A stretch of DNA of 60,467 nt. Origin: JBFMDU01 sp034431935 (GTDB lineage Bacteria; Chloroflexota; Dehalococcoidia; GIF9; JBFMDU01). A program made the translations under genes and the position numbers. A model generated the notes under the pieces. The model was given only the letters and a program-made list of their open reading frames with translations. It was not told where the DNA came from and did no database searches. Shown piece after piece: positions 33,343-42,172 of this stretch; the stretch's first letter is position 1, and every line of letters begins with the position of its first letter. The stretch spans positions 1 through 60,467 of the forward strand of contig DAOUCU010000096.1 of the NCBI GenBank assembly GCA_034431935.1. Reading direction: 5' to 3'.

Positions 33343-33735
33343 AATTCCTCCTGCGTACCGAATTATTGATATCGCCAGTTCCAGTTGTTGATTATAAGTA
33401 ATTATACATGATTTGGTATGAAATACCAGAAATATTCAGCAATCTCCTGGGTCCTAAAGCATGATTCTTAACCGGGTGTGTCTGTGTACTGTTTTCGTAC
33501 CAGGCACAGCATGGGAGTGACTGGTGCATCAGCCGGTTGTTGTCGTCATTGGTTACACATGGCTGTGCGGCGGCAAGCCTCAGGTAAGTGGCTGTGGCAA
33601 GGTCTTGCCGGACTATCGAATCATCCGGTCACAGTTACAATGAGGACATCCAATGGAATGGTGCGTCAGCTATTTTTATCGCGGAAGACCTTCACGGTAC
33701 CCGAACTGGCTGCACGAACGGTGTACGAAGCGGTT
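33343..33735 (-). promoter_or_regulatory. Upstream region of corrinoid methyltransferase operon with palindrome and -10 boxes
   Basis: This 393-base gap holds no convincing gene. On the minus strand two TATAAT hexamers occur (33401-33406 and 33391-33396). Upstream of them is a palindrome, TGGTAT-gaa-ATACCA (33414-33428), overlapping the expected -35 zone, where no good -35 match is present. This looks like a regulated promoter for the corrinoid operon. I searched by eye for a cobalamin riboswitch and found no convincing B12 box. Confidence 0.45.
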
Positions 33736-33812
33736 TGGTAGCGCATAGGGGATTCGAACCCCTGATCTCGTCCTTGAGAGGGACGCGTCCTAGGCCGCTA
33801 GACGAATGCGCC
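33736..33812 (-). tRNA. tRNA-Glu (anticodon CTC)
   Basis: The minus strand folds as a cloverleaf: acceptor GGCGCAT with ATGCGCT (first pair G-U), anticodon stem CGTCC/GGACG with loop CTCTCAA (anticodon CTC), T-arm AGGGG-TTCGAAT-CCCCT, discriminator A and an encoded CCA. It is 10 bases downstream of tRNA-Gln and probably cut from the same transcript. Confidence 0.95.
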
Positions 33813-33822
33813 AGGAAGAAAA

Positions 33823-33896
33823 TGGCTGGGGATCCAGGATTCGAACCTGGCCAAGCAGATCCAGAGTCTGCTGTCCTACCGCTAGACGAATCCCCA
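33823..33896 (-). tRNA. tRNA-Gln (anticodon CTG)
   Basis: The minus strand folds as a cloverleaf: acceptor TGGGGAT/ATCCCCA, anticodon stem GCAGA/TCTGC with loop CTCTGGA (anticodon CTG), T-arm CCAGG-TTCGAAT-CCTGG, discriminator G and an encoded CCA. The weak U1-A72 pair is a usual tRNA-Gln feature. Confidence 0.95.
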
Positions 33897-34035
33897 GCGT
33901 GTGCGAAAGGATAGCATACAGCTTGGACAATCGTCAACGATTGATAGCTGTCCGGCGCTTTACAGTAAGGTACGGAAATGGTAGCATGGCGTCCTTTGTC
34001 CGTGTTTATGGACGGGCAGAGCACGGGAGCGTTTG

Positions 34036-35268
34036 ATGAAACCCGCCACCGCTATGGCCTGGCTTGGAAATCTGGGGACATTTTCCGCCCTCAAAGTCAA
34101 GGGTTTCCGCAGCTTCTGGCTGGGGTTGCTGGCTATATACTTTGGTGTCCAGTTGCAGTCACTGGCCGCAGCCTGGCTGGCTTATGAATTGACGCACTCA
34201 CCGTTCAAACTGGGAGTGGTGGCGACAGCGTGGGCAGGGCCGGTGGTGCTTTTTTCGATTTTTGGCGGTGTTGCCGCCGACCGTATGTCTAAGAGGGCGG
34301 TTCTCATCTGGAGCCGGCTATGGATAAGCCTGATTACCTTCGCGGTAGCAACTCTGATTGCCACAGGACTGATTGAGTACTGGCACCTTGTGGCTGCCGG
34401 TGTGCTCCTCGGGTTCGGATATGCTTTCAGCATATCGGCTAACCTGGCGATTATCCCCGAGCTGGTGCCGTCAGAGTTGATGCTTAACGCCATCGCGCTG
34501 AACAACGGTGGGTTCAACCTCAGCCGCGTCGCCGGGCCGGCGCTGGCGGGAATTATGATAGGAACGGTGGGGACTGCCGGGGTCTACTACGCGGCGGCAG
34601 CGTGCTACTTCATCGCCATCGGCGTGTTGTGGACCCTGCCGAAGACGGGGTATAAAACGACCGGGCGAGGCCCGCTGTGGGAGTTCATGGCCGAAGGACT
34701 CAGATACGTCTGGGAGAACCGTCCGGTCATGATTCTCATCGCCCTTGAGTTTGTGCTTCTGTTCATCGCCATGCCTTTCCAGAACTTCATGCCGGCTTTT
34801 GCCGAGCGGCTGGGAGTCGAGGCGATGGGCTACGGTTTCCTGGTGGCGATGCTCGGAATTGGTGCTATGGCAGGTTCCCTGGGTGTGGCATCACTGGGCA
34901 ACTTCAGGAAGAAGGGACTGCTCCTCCTTCTGGCGGGCATGGGCTACGGCGTGACTCTGGCGGTCTTCGCCAGTCTGCAATCGTTCGGAGCGGCACTCGG
35001 CTTTCTGGTGCTGGTGGGTATTTCCAGCGCCTCGTATCTGGCGACGAGCAGCACCCTCATCCAGATGAACGTCACCGACGCCATCAGGGGCAGGGTCATG
35101 AGCGTCTATATAACGATTAGCGGTTTCCAGCCGCTTGGTATATTGCCAGTCGGCGCGCTCTCCGAGGTTATAGGAGTATCCACCGCCGTGGCCATCAGCG
35201 GCGGTATCGTTTTTCTCATCATGCTGGCCGGTGTCTTAACCCTGGGCAGCGTCCGACGGCTTCAATAG
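34036..35268 (+). CDS. MFS transporter (MFS_3/EntS-like)
   Basis: This 410-residue protein has about 12 hydrophobic segments. The first half contains FRSFWLGLLAIYFGVQLQSLAAAWLAYELT and FGGVAADRMSKRAVLIWSRL, typical of the MFS_3 group that includes the enterobactin exporter EntS and macrolide efflux proteins. The cargo is unknown. The ATG at 34036 has GGGAG seven bases upstream; a TTG directly before it is an alternative. It converges on the purine operon, whose last gene ends only eight bases away on the opposite strand. It is transcribed away from the tRNA genes. Confidence 0.88.
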   Translation: MKPATAMAWLGNLGTFSALKVKGFRSFWLGLLAIYFGVQLQSLAAAWLAYELTHSPFKLGVVATAWAGPVVLFSIFGGVAADRMSKRAVLIWSRLWISLITFAVATLIATGLIEYWHLVAAGVLLGFGYAFSISANLAIIPELVPSELMLNAIALNNGGFNLSRVAGPALAGIMIGTVGTAGVYYAAAACYFIAIGVLWTLPKTGYKTTGRGPLWEFMAEGLRYVWENRPVMILIALEFVLLFIAMPFQNFMPAFAERLGVEAMGYGFLVAMLGIGAMAGSLGVASLGNFRKKGLLLLLAGMGYGVTLAVFASLQSFGAALGFLVLVGISSASYLATSSTLIQMNVTDAIRGRVMSVYITISGFQPLGILPVGALSEVIGVSTAVAISGGIVFLIMLAGVLTLGSVRRLQ

Positions 35269-35276
35269 GCGGGCTA

Positions 35277-35531
35277 CTACTCGGCGGCCCTCTCCAGCTC
35301 GAAGCGGAAGTTCTCGATAACTGTGTTTGCCAGCAGCTTGCGGCACATTTCAGTTACCTGCTCCCGCGCTCGGGCCTCATCGTTCTCCTGAAGGCGTACC
35401 TCGATGTATTTACCGGCGCGGACGCTGGTCACGGTCTGGAAGCCGAGGTTGTGCAGGGCGCCTCTGATGGTGAGGCCTTGAGGGTCGTTCACGGTCGGCT
35501 TGAGGGTGATGTAGCACCTGGCAAGAAACAT
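35277..35531 (-). CDS. purS: Phosphoribosylformylglycinamidine synthase subunit PurS
   Basis: This 84-residue protein matches PurS: ARCYITLKPTVNDPQGLTIRGALHNLGF at the start and MCRKLLANTVIENFRFELE at the end. PurS is the small structural subunit linking glutaminase PurQ and synthase PurL in step four of purine synthesis. It is the last gene of the minus-strand operon, one base after purC. The expected purQ and purL are not here; a convergent MFS gene occupies the place where they often lie. Confidence 0.93.
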   Translation of the reverse strand: MFLARCYITLKPTVNDPQGLTIRGALHNLGFQTVTSVRAGKYIEVRLQENDEARAREQVTEMCRKLLANTVIENFRFELERAAE

Positions 35532-35532
35532 T

Positions 35533-36435
35533 TTAAGTCACCAGTTCCTTTCCGGTCAGCCGGCGGAAGGCCTCACGGTATCTCTGCGTGGTGGCCTTGA
35601 CTACGTCCGGTGGCAGCGTGGGGGCGGGGGGCTCCTTGTTCCAGCCGGAGGCGACGAGCCAGTCGCGCACCGGCTGTTTGTCGAAGCTGGGCGGTGATAT
35701 TCCGACCCTGTACTGGGCAACGTCCCAGAAACGGCTGGAATCGGGTGTCAGAAGTTCGTCAATCAGGCTTAGTCTGCCGTCGATAAGGCCAAACTCGAAC
35801 TTGGTATCGGCGATGATAATGCCGCGCTGTCTGGCGTAGTTGAGGGCAAATTCATAGACAGAGATAGCTGCTTTCTTGAGGTCGGCCGCAAGCTTTTTGC
35901 CGACCAGTTTATCCATCTGCTCCGGCGTAAGTGGCTCGTCGTGTCCAGCATCAGCCTTGGTGGTCGGTGTGAATAGTGGCTGGGCTAACTGCTGGCTCTC
36001 TTTGAGGTCTGGCGGCATGGCCATGCCTGACACGGTCCCCTTGGATTTGTACTCGGCCCAGGCCGAGCCGGAAATGTAACCGCGGACAACACATTCAACG
36101 GGAATGCGCTCCGCTTTTCTGACAATCATGGCGCGGCCGATTAGGTAATTAGGAGAGGGTGTCTCCGATGGCGCCAGTTCCGCCAGCATTGAGGGGCTGG
36201 TGACGACTTTGACCACGTGATTGGGTATGATATGTGCCGTCTTTTCGAACCAGAAGGCGGAAAGCTGGTTGAGTACGGCGCCTTTATCGGGGATGCCGTT
36301 GGGCAGGACGAAATCGAAGGCTGAAATACGGTCAGTGGCGATAATCAGCAGTCTGTCGCCGAGGTCGTAGGTATCGCGCACCTTGCCGCGGCCGAATAAA
36401 GGAAGGCTTAGATTTGTTTCGACAATAACAGTCAT
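35533..36435 (-). CDS. purC: Phosphoribosylaminoimidazole-succinocarboxamide synthase
   Basis: This 300-residue SAICAR synthetase joins aspartate to carboxyaminoimidazole ribotide with ATP. Seen are GRGKVRDTYDLGDRLLIIATDRISAFDFVL at the N-terminus, VECVVRGYISGSAWAEYKSKGTVSG in the middle, and IIADTKFEFGLIDG, all typical of the longer PurC form. It overlaps the purB stop by four bases and is followed one base later by purS. Confidence 0.96.
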   Translation of the reverse strand: MTVIVETNLSLPLFGRGKVRDTYDLGDRLLIIATDRISAFDFVLPNGIPDKGAVLNQLSAFWFEKTAHIIPNHVVKVVTSPSMLAELAPSETPSPNYLIGRAMIVRKAERIPVECVVRGYISGSAWAEYKSKGTVSGMAMPPDLKESQQLAQPLFTPTTKADAGHDEPLTPEQMDKLVGKKLAADLKKAAISVYEFALNYARQRGIIIADTKFEFGLIDGRLSLIDELLTPDSSRFWDVAQYRVGISPPSFDKQPVRDWLVASGWNKEPPAPTLPPDVVKATTQRYREAFRRLTGKELVT

Positions 36436-37742
36436 TTCCGGCCTTTGTTCTCGCCCAGGCCAAGCCGGGCAAAGATTTCATCAATGTGCTTGAGGTAGAA
36501 ATTATAGTCGAAAAGGGCTTCAAGCTCCTTTGCTTTAAGGCGGGCGGTGACATCGTGGTCAGCCTTGAGGAGACCGAGAAATGGCACCCGCTCCTTCCAG
36601 GCTTTCATGGCGTTGCGCTGGACAAGCTCATAAGCCTGTTCTCGTTTGAGTCCCTTCTCGACAAGCGCCAGAAGCACTCTCTGTGAAAAGACGAGGCCCT
36701 GGGTGATTTCCAGATTACGCCGCATGTTTTCAGGATAGACGTTGAGTCCCTTTATGACGCCGGTGAAGATAGAGAGAGCATAGTCAAGAACGAGGCAGGC
36801 ATCGGCCAGGATAACGCGCTCCGTGGAAGAATGGCTGATGTCTCGTTCGTGCCATAGGGCGACGTTTTCCATGGCTGTAACGGCATAGCCCCGGAGGAGC
36901 CGGGCCAGGCCGCAGATGCGCTCGCATAGCTCCGGGTTGCGCTTGTGCGGCATAGCCGATGAGCCGGTCTGCCCGGGGTCGAACGGTTCTTCAGCCTCGA
37001 GAACCTCGGTCTTCTGAAGGGCGCGGATTTCGGTAGCGAACTTTTCGAGGGAGGCGCCGATAATGGCCAGGGTGGTGACGAACTGGGCGTGGCGGTCACG
37101 CTGGATGACCTGGTTGGAGACGGGTGCCGGCGTAAGACCCAGGCGGGCGCAGGCTTTTTCCTCGATTTCAGGCGGCACCGTGGCATAGGTGCCGACGGCG
37201 CCGGATATTTTGCCGACGCTGATAACCTTCGTCGCCTCGGCCAGACGCGCCGCATTGCGCTTCATTTCCTCGACCCAGATGGCCAGCTTGAGCCCGAAGG
37301 TGATCGGCTCGGCATGGACGCCGTGGGTTCGGCCCATCATGATGGTCCTCTTATGCGTGATGGCTTTCTCTTTGAGAGCGGTCAGCAGGTCTTCAATGTC
37401 GGCGGCCAGGATAACTGAGGCCTCTTTCATTTGTAGACTGGTGGCGGTGTCCATGATATCTGATGAGGTCAGACCGAGGTGGATCCACCGTGACTCTTCA
37501 CCGAGGCTTTCGCCCACCGAGCGGAGGAAGGCGGTGACATCGTGGTGGGTTATTTTGAAATATCTAGCATAGAGCTCCGGCGAGAATTTCGCCTTACGGA
37601 GTTTGACCATATCGTCCCCAGGTATGACGCCGAGCTCGGCCCATGCTTCGCAGACGGCGAGTTCGATACGGAGCCATTGCTGGAATTTGTTGTCTTCCGA
37701 CCATACCTGCTTCATGGCCGGTCGGCTGTAGCGCTCGATCAC
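36432..37742 (-). CDS. purB: Adenylosuccinate lyase
   Basis: The 436-residue protein of the fumarase/aspartase superfamily has the signature GSSAMPHKRNPE near residues 261-272, plus GRTHGVHAEP, carrying catalytic residues. It releases fumarate from SAICAR and from adenylosuccinate. It lies one base after purE and overlaps purC by four bases. Length is normal. Confidence 0.96.
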   Translation of the reverse strand: MIERYSRPAMKQVWSEDNKFQQWLRIELAVCEAWAELGVIPGDDMVKLRKAKFSPELYARYFKITHHDVTAFLRSVGESLGEESRWIHLGLTSSDIMDTATSLQMKEASVILAADIEDLLTALKEKAITHKRTIMMGRTHGVHAEPITFGLKLAIWVEEMKRNAARLAEATKVISVGKISGAVGTYATVPPEIEEKACARLGLTPAPVSNQVIQRDRHAQFVTTLAIIGASLEKFATEIRALQKTEVLEAEEPFDPGQTGSSAMPHKRNPELCERICGLARLLRGYAVTAMENVALWHERDISHSSTERVILADACLVLDYALSIFTGVIKGLNVYPENMRRNLEITQGLVFSQRVLLALVEKGLKREQAYELVQRNAMKAWKERVPFLGLLKADHDVTARLKAKELEALFDYNFYLKHIDEIFARLGLGENKGRK

Positions 37743-37743
37743 C

Positions 37744-38196
37744 TTAACTTGCCTCCAGTTCCCTCAGGTATTTCTCCTGAGCTTCGGCTATGGATGGGTG
37801 CTTGATCGACAGTATCCGGGCGGCGAGGAGGGCGGCGTTCTTCGAGTTGTTGATGCCTACCGAGCCGACAGGGACACCCGACGGCATCTGAACTATGGAG
37901 TAGAGAGCATCAACTCCTTTGAGCTCGCTGGTGGCCAGGGGTACGCCGATTACGGGTAAATCGGTCCAGCTGGCGATAACACCGGGGAGGTGTGCCGCAC
38001 CACCGGCACCTGCGATAATGACCTCGATTCCCTTGCGTCGGGCGCCCGAGGCGTACTCTTTCACTTTGCCCGGGGTGCGGTGTGCCGACATGATTGACAT
38101 TTCACACTCGATACCTAACTGCTCCAGCATCTTCAGCGCTGGCTGCATGAGCGGTTCATCGGTCTTGCTTCCCATGACTATGCTAACTAGCGGCAT
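37744..38196 (-). CDS. purE: N5-carboxyaminoimidazole ribonucleotide mutase
   Basis: This 150-residue protein carries VSIVMGSKTDEPLMQPALKML at the start and SAHRTPGKVKEYA with the substrate-binding His, both PurE hallmarks. GAGGAAHLPGVIAS completes the site. PurK, its usual partner in class I PurE systems, is not in the window, so a class I or class II reaction cannot be decided by context. It directly abuts purD. Confidence 0.95.
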   Translation of the reverse strand: MPLVSIVMGSKTDEPLMQPALKMLEQLGIECEMSIMSAHRTPGKVKEYASGARRKGIEVIIAGAGGAAHLPGVIASWTDLPVIGVPLATSELKGVDALYSIVQMPSGVPVGSVGINNSKNAALLAARILSIKHPSIAEAQEKYLRELEAS

Positions 38197-39465
38197 CTAT
38201 TTCACCTCCCTTATGGCAATATCCTTGCGGTAATGGCAACCCTCGAATTGAATGCGGCCGATATTTGAGTATACTTTATCCCTGGCCTGAGCCATACTGT
38301 GTCCGGTGGCAGTTACGGTAAGAACGCGGCCGCCATCGGTGAGTACCTGGTCAGGGCTGTTCCCCACCTTTGTTCCGGCGTGGAAGACCAGTACGTCTCT
38401 GTCAATCGTATCCAGGCCGTTGATCGGCAGGCCGGTGCGGTAATGGCCGGGATAGCCGCCGGAGGCCATGACGACACCGACACAGGCGTCGGATGTCCAG
38501 TCCAGCTTGACTCTGTTCAGCCTGCCTTCTATCACGGCCATGAAGGCGTCAACGATATCGCTCTTCATTCGCGGCAGAATGGCTTGCGTCTCGGGGTCGC
38601 CGAAGCGGGCATTGAATTCAAGGACTCGCATGCCTTTCGGGGTGATCATCAGACCGGCATAGAGCACACCCTTGTAGGGGATGCCTTCTCTGACCAGAGC
38701 TCTGACCGCGGGCTTGAGAATCTTTTCGGTGGCCTCTTCTGCCTCGGCAGTGCCGAAAAAACCGGGCGGGCTGTAACTGCCCATGCCCCCGGTGTTGGGC
38801 CCCTGGTCGCTGTCAAAAACGCGCTTGTAGTCGCAGGCCGGGACGAGCGGAAGTACCGTCTCGCCATCGCTGAAGGCGAGTAAGCTTACCTCGGGGCCAG
38901 TGAGGCACTCTTCGATGATGACCTTCTTGCCGGCATCGCCGAAGACCCTGTCTACCATCGCTTCATAGAGCGCCTTTTGGGCTTCGTCTCTGGTCCGGGC
39001 TACGGTCACCCCTTTGCCGGCGGCAAGTCCGTCAGCCTTGATAACTACCGGGACGGGTTGCGCTTCAAGATACCTTGAGGCCTCGGTGAAGGAGTCGAAG
39101 CTGGCGCCGATGGCGCACGGGATGCCGTACTTCGTCATCACGTTCCTGGAGAAGACCTTGCTGGACTCCATCTGGGCGGCGGCTTTGCTCGGCCCAAAGA
39201 TGGGCAGGCCGTGGCTGTTGAAGAGGTCGACGATGCCGGCGGCCAGGGGGGCTTCCGGCCCGACCACGGTCAGGTCGACCTTATTCTCTCCGGCAAATGT
39301 CAACAGTGATTGGATATCGCCGGCCTTGATAGGTACGTTGGTACCAAGGCGTGCGGTGCCGGCGTTGCCGGGAGCGATGAACACCTGCCCGGCCCTGGGG
39401 CTCTGTGCTATTTTCCAAGCGAGGGCGTGTTCGCGGGCGCCGCCGCCGATGACGAGTATTTTCAA
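38197..39465 (-). CDS. purD: Phosphoribosylamine-glycine ligase
   Basis: This 422-residue ATP-grasp enzyme begins MKILVIGGGAREHALAWKIAQS and contains VIKADGLAAGKGVTVA for ATP binding and NARFGDPETQAILPRM for metal and substrate binding. It makes glycinamide ribonucleotide in step two of purine synthesis. It follows guaA by 13 bases and directly abuts purE. Confidence 0.96.
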   Translation of the reverse strand: MKILVIGGGAREHALAWKIAQSPRAGQVFIAPGNAGTARLGTNVPIKAGDIQSLLTFAGENKVDLTVVGPEAPLAAGIVDLFNSHGLPIFGPSKAAAQMESSKVFSRNVMTKYGIPCAIGASFDSFTEASRYLEAQPVPVVIKADGLAAGKGVTVARTRDEAQKALYEAMVDRVFGDAGKKVIIEECLTGPEVSLLAFSDGETVLPLVPACDYKRVFDSDQGPNTGGMGSYSPPGFFGTAEAEEATEKILKPAVRALVREGIPYKGVLYAGLMITPKGMRVLEFNARFGDPETQAILPRMKSDIVDAFMAVIEGRLNRVKLDWTSDACVGVVMASGGYPGHYRTGLPINGLDTIDRDVLVFHAGTKVGNSPDQVLTDGGRVLTVTATGHSMAQARDKVYSNIGRIQFEGCHYRKDIAIREVK

Positions 39466-39478
39466 CTGAAGCGCTCCG

Positions 39479-41137
39479 TTACTCCCACTCTATGGTGGAA
39501 GGCGGTTTGCTGGTGATGTCGTAGACGACCCGGTTGACGCCGGGGACTTCGTTGACGATGCGGTTGGAGATGCGGCCGAGGAGTTCGTAAGGCAAGTGCG
39601 CCCAGTCGGCAGTCATGGCGTCCTCGCTAGTGACGGCACGGACGCCGACAAGGTAGCCGTAAGTGCGGGAGTCGCCCATAACGCCGACACTCTTGACGTC
39701 GGTAAGAACGGCGAAGCTTTGCCAGAGCTGGCGGTAGAGCTTGGCCTTCTTGATTTCGTTCATGACAATCCAGTCGGCAGCGCGCAGGATTTCCAGCTTA
39801 TCTTTGGTGACCTCGCCGATGATGCGGATAGCAAGACCGGGACCGGGGAAAGGCTGGCGCCATACCATTTCTTCGGGCAGACCGAGGGCGAGGCCCACCT
39901 CGCGTACCTCGTCCTTGAAAAGGTAGCGGAGAGGCTCAATCAGAGTGAGCTTCATCTGGGCGGGAAGACCGCCAACGTTATGGTGTGTCTTGATTTTGGC
40001 GGCGGCCTTGTTTTCGGTGGTGGCGCTTTCGATGACATCCGGGTAAAGAGTGCCCTGCGCAAGGAAATCGACCCTGCCCAGCTTCAGGGCTTCTTCTTCA
40101 AAAACGCGGATGAATTCGTTGCCGACCTGACGGCGCTTGACCTCGGGGTCGGTGATGCCTTTTAGCTGGCGGAGGAAGCGCTCGGTAGCATCGGTGTAGA
40201 CGATATTCATTTTGAGGTTGTTCCGGAAGGTATTCAGGACGCGCTCCGCTTCGTCACGGCGAAGCAGGCCATTGTTGACGAAGATGCAGGTGAGTTGGTC
40301 GCCGACTGCCTGATGGATGATGGTCGCGGTTACGGAAGAGTCAACGCCGCCCGACAGGGCGCATACAACCTTGCCGTTCTTGACCTGCTCGCGGATGCGG
40401 GTGATGCTTTCCTGGACGAAGTTAGCCGGCGTCCAGTTGCCTCTGCAACCGCAGACTCTATAGAGGAAATTCTGAATTATGTTCTTACCCAGCGGCGTAT
40501 GGACAACTTCGGGGTGGAACTGAATGCCGAAGATGCGGTTGTCTTTACCCATTACGGCGATCGGTGAGTTGTCGGTGTGACCGAGCGACTGGAATCCCGG
40601 CGGCATACGGGTAACAAGGTCGCCGTGGCTCATCCAGACGAGCATCGATGGCGGCAACCCGGCGAACAGAGGCGAATCGGTGTTCAGGTGGAGCATAGCC
40701 TGGCCGTATTCGTGCTTGGCCCCCGGGGCTACCTGCCCGCCCAGTTGCTGGGCAAGAAGCTGGTTGCCATAGCAGATGCCGAGGATGGGCAGGCCGCTTT
40801 CGTAGATTTTGAGCGGTGCCAGAGGCGCGCCCTCAGCATAGACGCTGGCGGGGCCGCCGGACAGGATGAAGCCGCGCGGCTTAAGGGCCATGACCTGTTC
40901 CCAGGGTGTTTCCGGAGGGAGTAGTTCGCAGTACACGTGGCACTCACGGACACGCCGCGCAATCAGCATGGCGTATTGCGAACCGAAGTTGTAGACGATG
41001 ACGGTCTCTTTTTCGGTCGGGTGGATTGGTTGAGTGACCGGCCGTTCGCCGCGGCGCTCCTTGGCTATCTCAAGGTACGCCGACACTTCGATGTCATCAC
41101 TGGTAGCAATACGGCGGGTATCCGGCTGGTTGGTCAT
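39479..41137 (-). CDS. guaA: GMP synthase (glutamine-hydrolysing)
   Basis: The 552-residue protein joins a class I glutaminase domain (residues about 45-235; nucleophile C122 in GICYGNQLL) to an ATP pyrophosphatase domain (SGGVDSS) and the C-terminal dimerisation domain (VYDITSKPPSTIEWE at the end). It converts XMP to GMP. The N-terminus has about 43 polar residues before the usual start of the fold, an extension not present in most homologues; a later start is not obvious. The usual DFGSQY motif reads NFGSQY. It is the first gene of the purine operon here. Confidence 0.95.
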   Translation of the reverse strand: MTNQPDTRRIATSDDIEVSAYLEIAKERRGERPVTQPIHPTEKETVIVYNFGSQYAMLIARRVRECHVYCELLPPETPWEQVMALKPRGFILSGGPASVYAEGAPLAPLKIYESGLPILGICYGNQLLAQQLGGQVAPGAKHEYGQAMLHLNTDSPLFAGLPPSMLVWMSHGDLVTRMPPGFQSLGHTDNSPIAVMGKDNRIFGIQFHPEVVHTPLGKNIIQNFLYRVCGCRGNWTPANFVQESITRIREQVKNGKVVCALSGGVDSSVTATIIHQAVGDQLTCIFVNNGLLRRDEAERVLNTFRNNLKMNIVYTDATERFLRQLKGITDPEVKRRQVGNEFIRVFEEEALKLGRVDFLAQGTLYPDVIESATTENKAAAKIKTHHNVGGLPAQMKLTLIEPLRYLFKDEVREVGLALGLPEEMVWRQPFPGPGLAIRIIGEVTKDKLEILRAADWIVMNEIKKAKLYRQLWQSFAVLTDVKSVGVMGDSRTYGYLVGVRAVTSEDAMTADWAHLPYELLGRISNRIVNEVPGVNRVVYDITSKPPSTIEWE

Positions 41138-41225
41138 GGGAACGCTCCTGTGAAGGTATACTAAAATGTATCACGTGGGGTGTCTTTTGCCAAGGGGATG
41201 GCAGGCTAGAAGGCGCTGGTCCGTA

Positions 41226-41476
41226 CTAGGTCTTTCCGGCATCCCAAATTTGCTTGACGGCATAGCCGCGGTTAAGCAGGCTAAGGTCGCGGAACTCAAT
41301 CTTGGAAGGTGTGACTTTAATAATGGTCTCCGCTCCATTGGCATTTTGTCTGTGGGGCGGCCCAGCGCTTTGTAGTAGGGTTTCCAGTCGCAGGCGTCGA
41401 GGGCATCGAGATACTTTGTGTGACCACTGGTGACCAACTCGGCGCGGCCGGTCATCTGGATACCTTTGACGTCTTT
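41226..41476 (-). pseudogene. Frameshifted remnant of a PNPOx-like FMN-binding protein
   Basis: On the minus strand one frame reads KDVKGIQMTGRAELVTSGHT (ending near 41350) and another continues with TIIKVTPSKIEFRDLSLLNRGY to a stop at 41226. Together they look like the C-terminal part of a pyridoxamine-5'-phosphate-oxidase-like FMN-binding protein. A frameshift lies at about 41335-41360, and an in-frame stop (TAA, 41477-41479) directly precedes the recognisable part, so the N-terminal half is gone. It sits between guaA and tsaC. Confidence 0.65.
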
Positions 41477-41548
41477 TTACATAGTTCAGGCAATAACTTG
41501 AGTTGCCGCTGTGACACACTATCAGGCTGTGTTATACTTGCCCCTACG

Positions 41549-42172
41549 ATGGGAGGTCAGCTGGAAAAGGCCATCGCCATTCTTTGCCGGGGCGGTGTTA
41601 TCGTTTTTCCGACGGACACCGTTTACGGACTTGGCGCTGACCCGCGTAGTGAAAAGGCCGTGGGCCGTATCTACGAGATAAAAGGCCGACCCGCAGGCAT
41701 GGCTTTGCCACTACTGGCCTGTGGTATCCGGCAGGCTTCGGCAGTGGCGGTCATGACTGACCTGGGACGGCGGCTGGCAAAAAGCTTCTGGCCAGGCGCG
41801 CTGACGCTTGTATTGCCTCGGGCTTCGGGTTTTCCCGGATATGTTAGCGCTGGCCGGGATACGGTGGCGGTGCGCGTGCCCCGGCATCGGATACCGGCGG
41901 CTCTGGCGAGGGGGCTGGGGGTGCCGGTGATAGGCACTAGCGCCAACCTCAGCGGACAGCCGAGTGCCAGGACCGCCGATGAGGCTATCCGGCAACTGGC
42001 GGGACTGGTTGATGGGATAATCGATCTTGGTCCATGCCCCGGCGGCATCGAGTCCACTGTGGTGGATGCGACCGGTGACAGGCCGGTCGTTCTAAGGCGT
42101 GGGGCGGTATCCGATGAGGCGATTGATTTGGTTCTAGAAGACAGAGGTGGGAGGCAAAAGACATGCGCGTAG
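41549..42172 (+). CDS. tsaC: Threonylcarbamoyl-AMP synthase (TsaC/Sua5/YrdC)
   Basis: From ATG 41549 the protein has 207 residues of the YrdC fold: GGVIVFPTDTVYGLGADP at the start, YEIKGRPAGMALPLL as the nucleotide-binding motif, and VPVIGTSANLSGQPSART near residue 130. It makes threonylcarbamoyl-AMP for the t6A modification of tRNAs. No Sua5 C-terminal domain is present. An upstream in-frame ATG (41420) would add 43 residues derived from the pseudogene region and is rejected. It overlaps rpiB by 10 bases. Confidence 0.92.
   Translation: MGGQLEKAIAILCRGGVIVFPTDTVYGLGADPRSEKAVGRIYEIKGRPAGMALPLLACGIRQASAVAVMTDLGRRLAKSFWPGALTLVLPRASGFPGYVSAGRDTVAVRVPRHRIPAALARGLGVPVIGTSANLSGQPSARTADEAIRQLAGLVDGIIDLGPCPGGIESTVVDATGDRPVVLRRGAVSDEAIDLVLEDRGGRQKTCA

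Noticed and set aside
33343..33735. Possible cobalamin riboswitch ahead of the corrinoid operon
   Set aside because: There are GCCACT-like words near 33585, but the B12 box and the surrounding stems could not be found on either strand.
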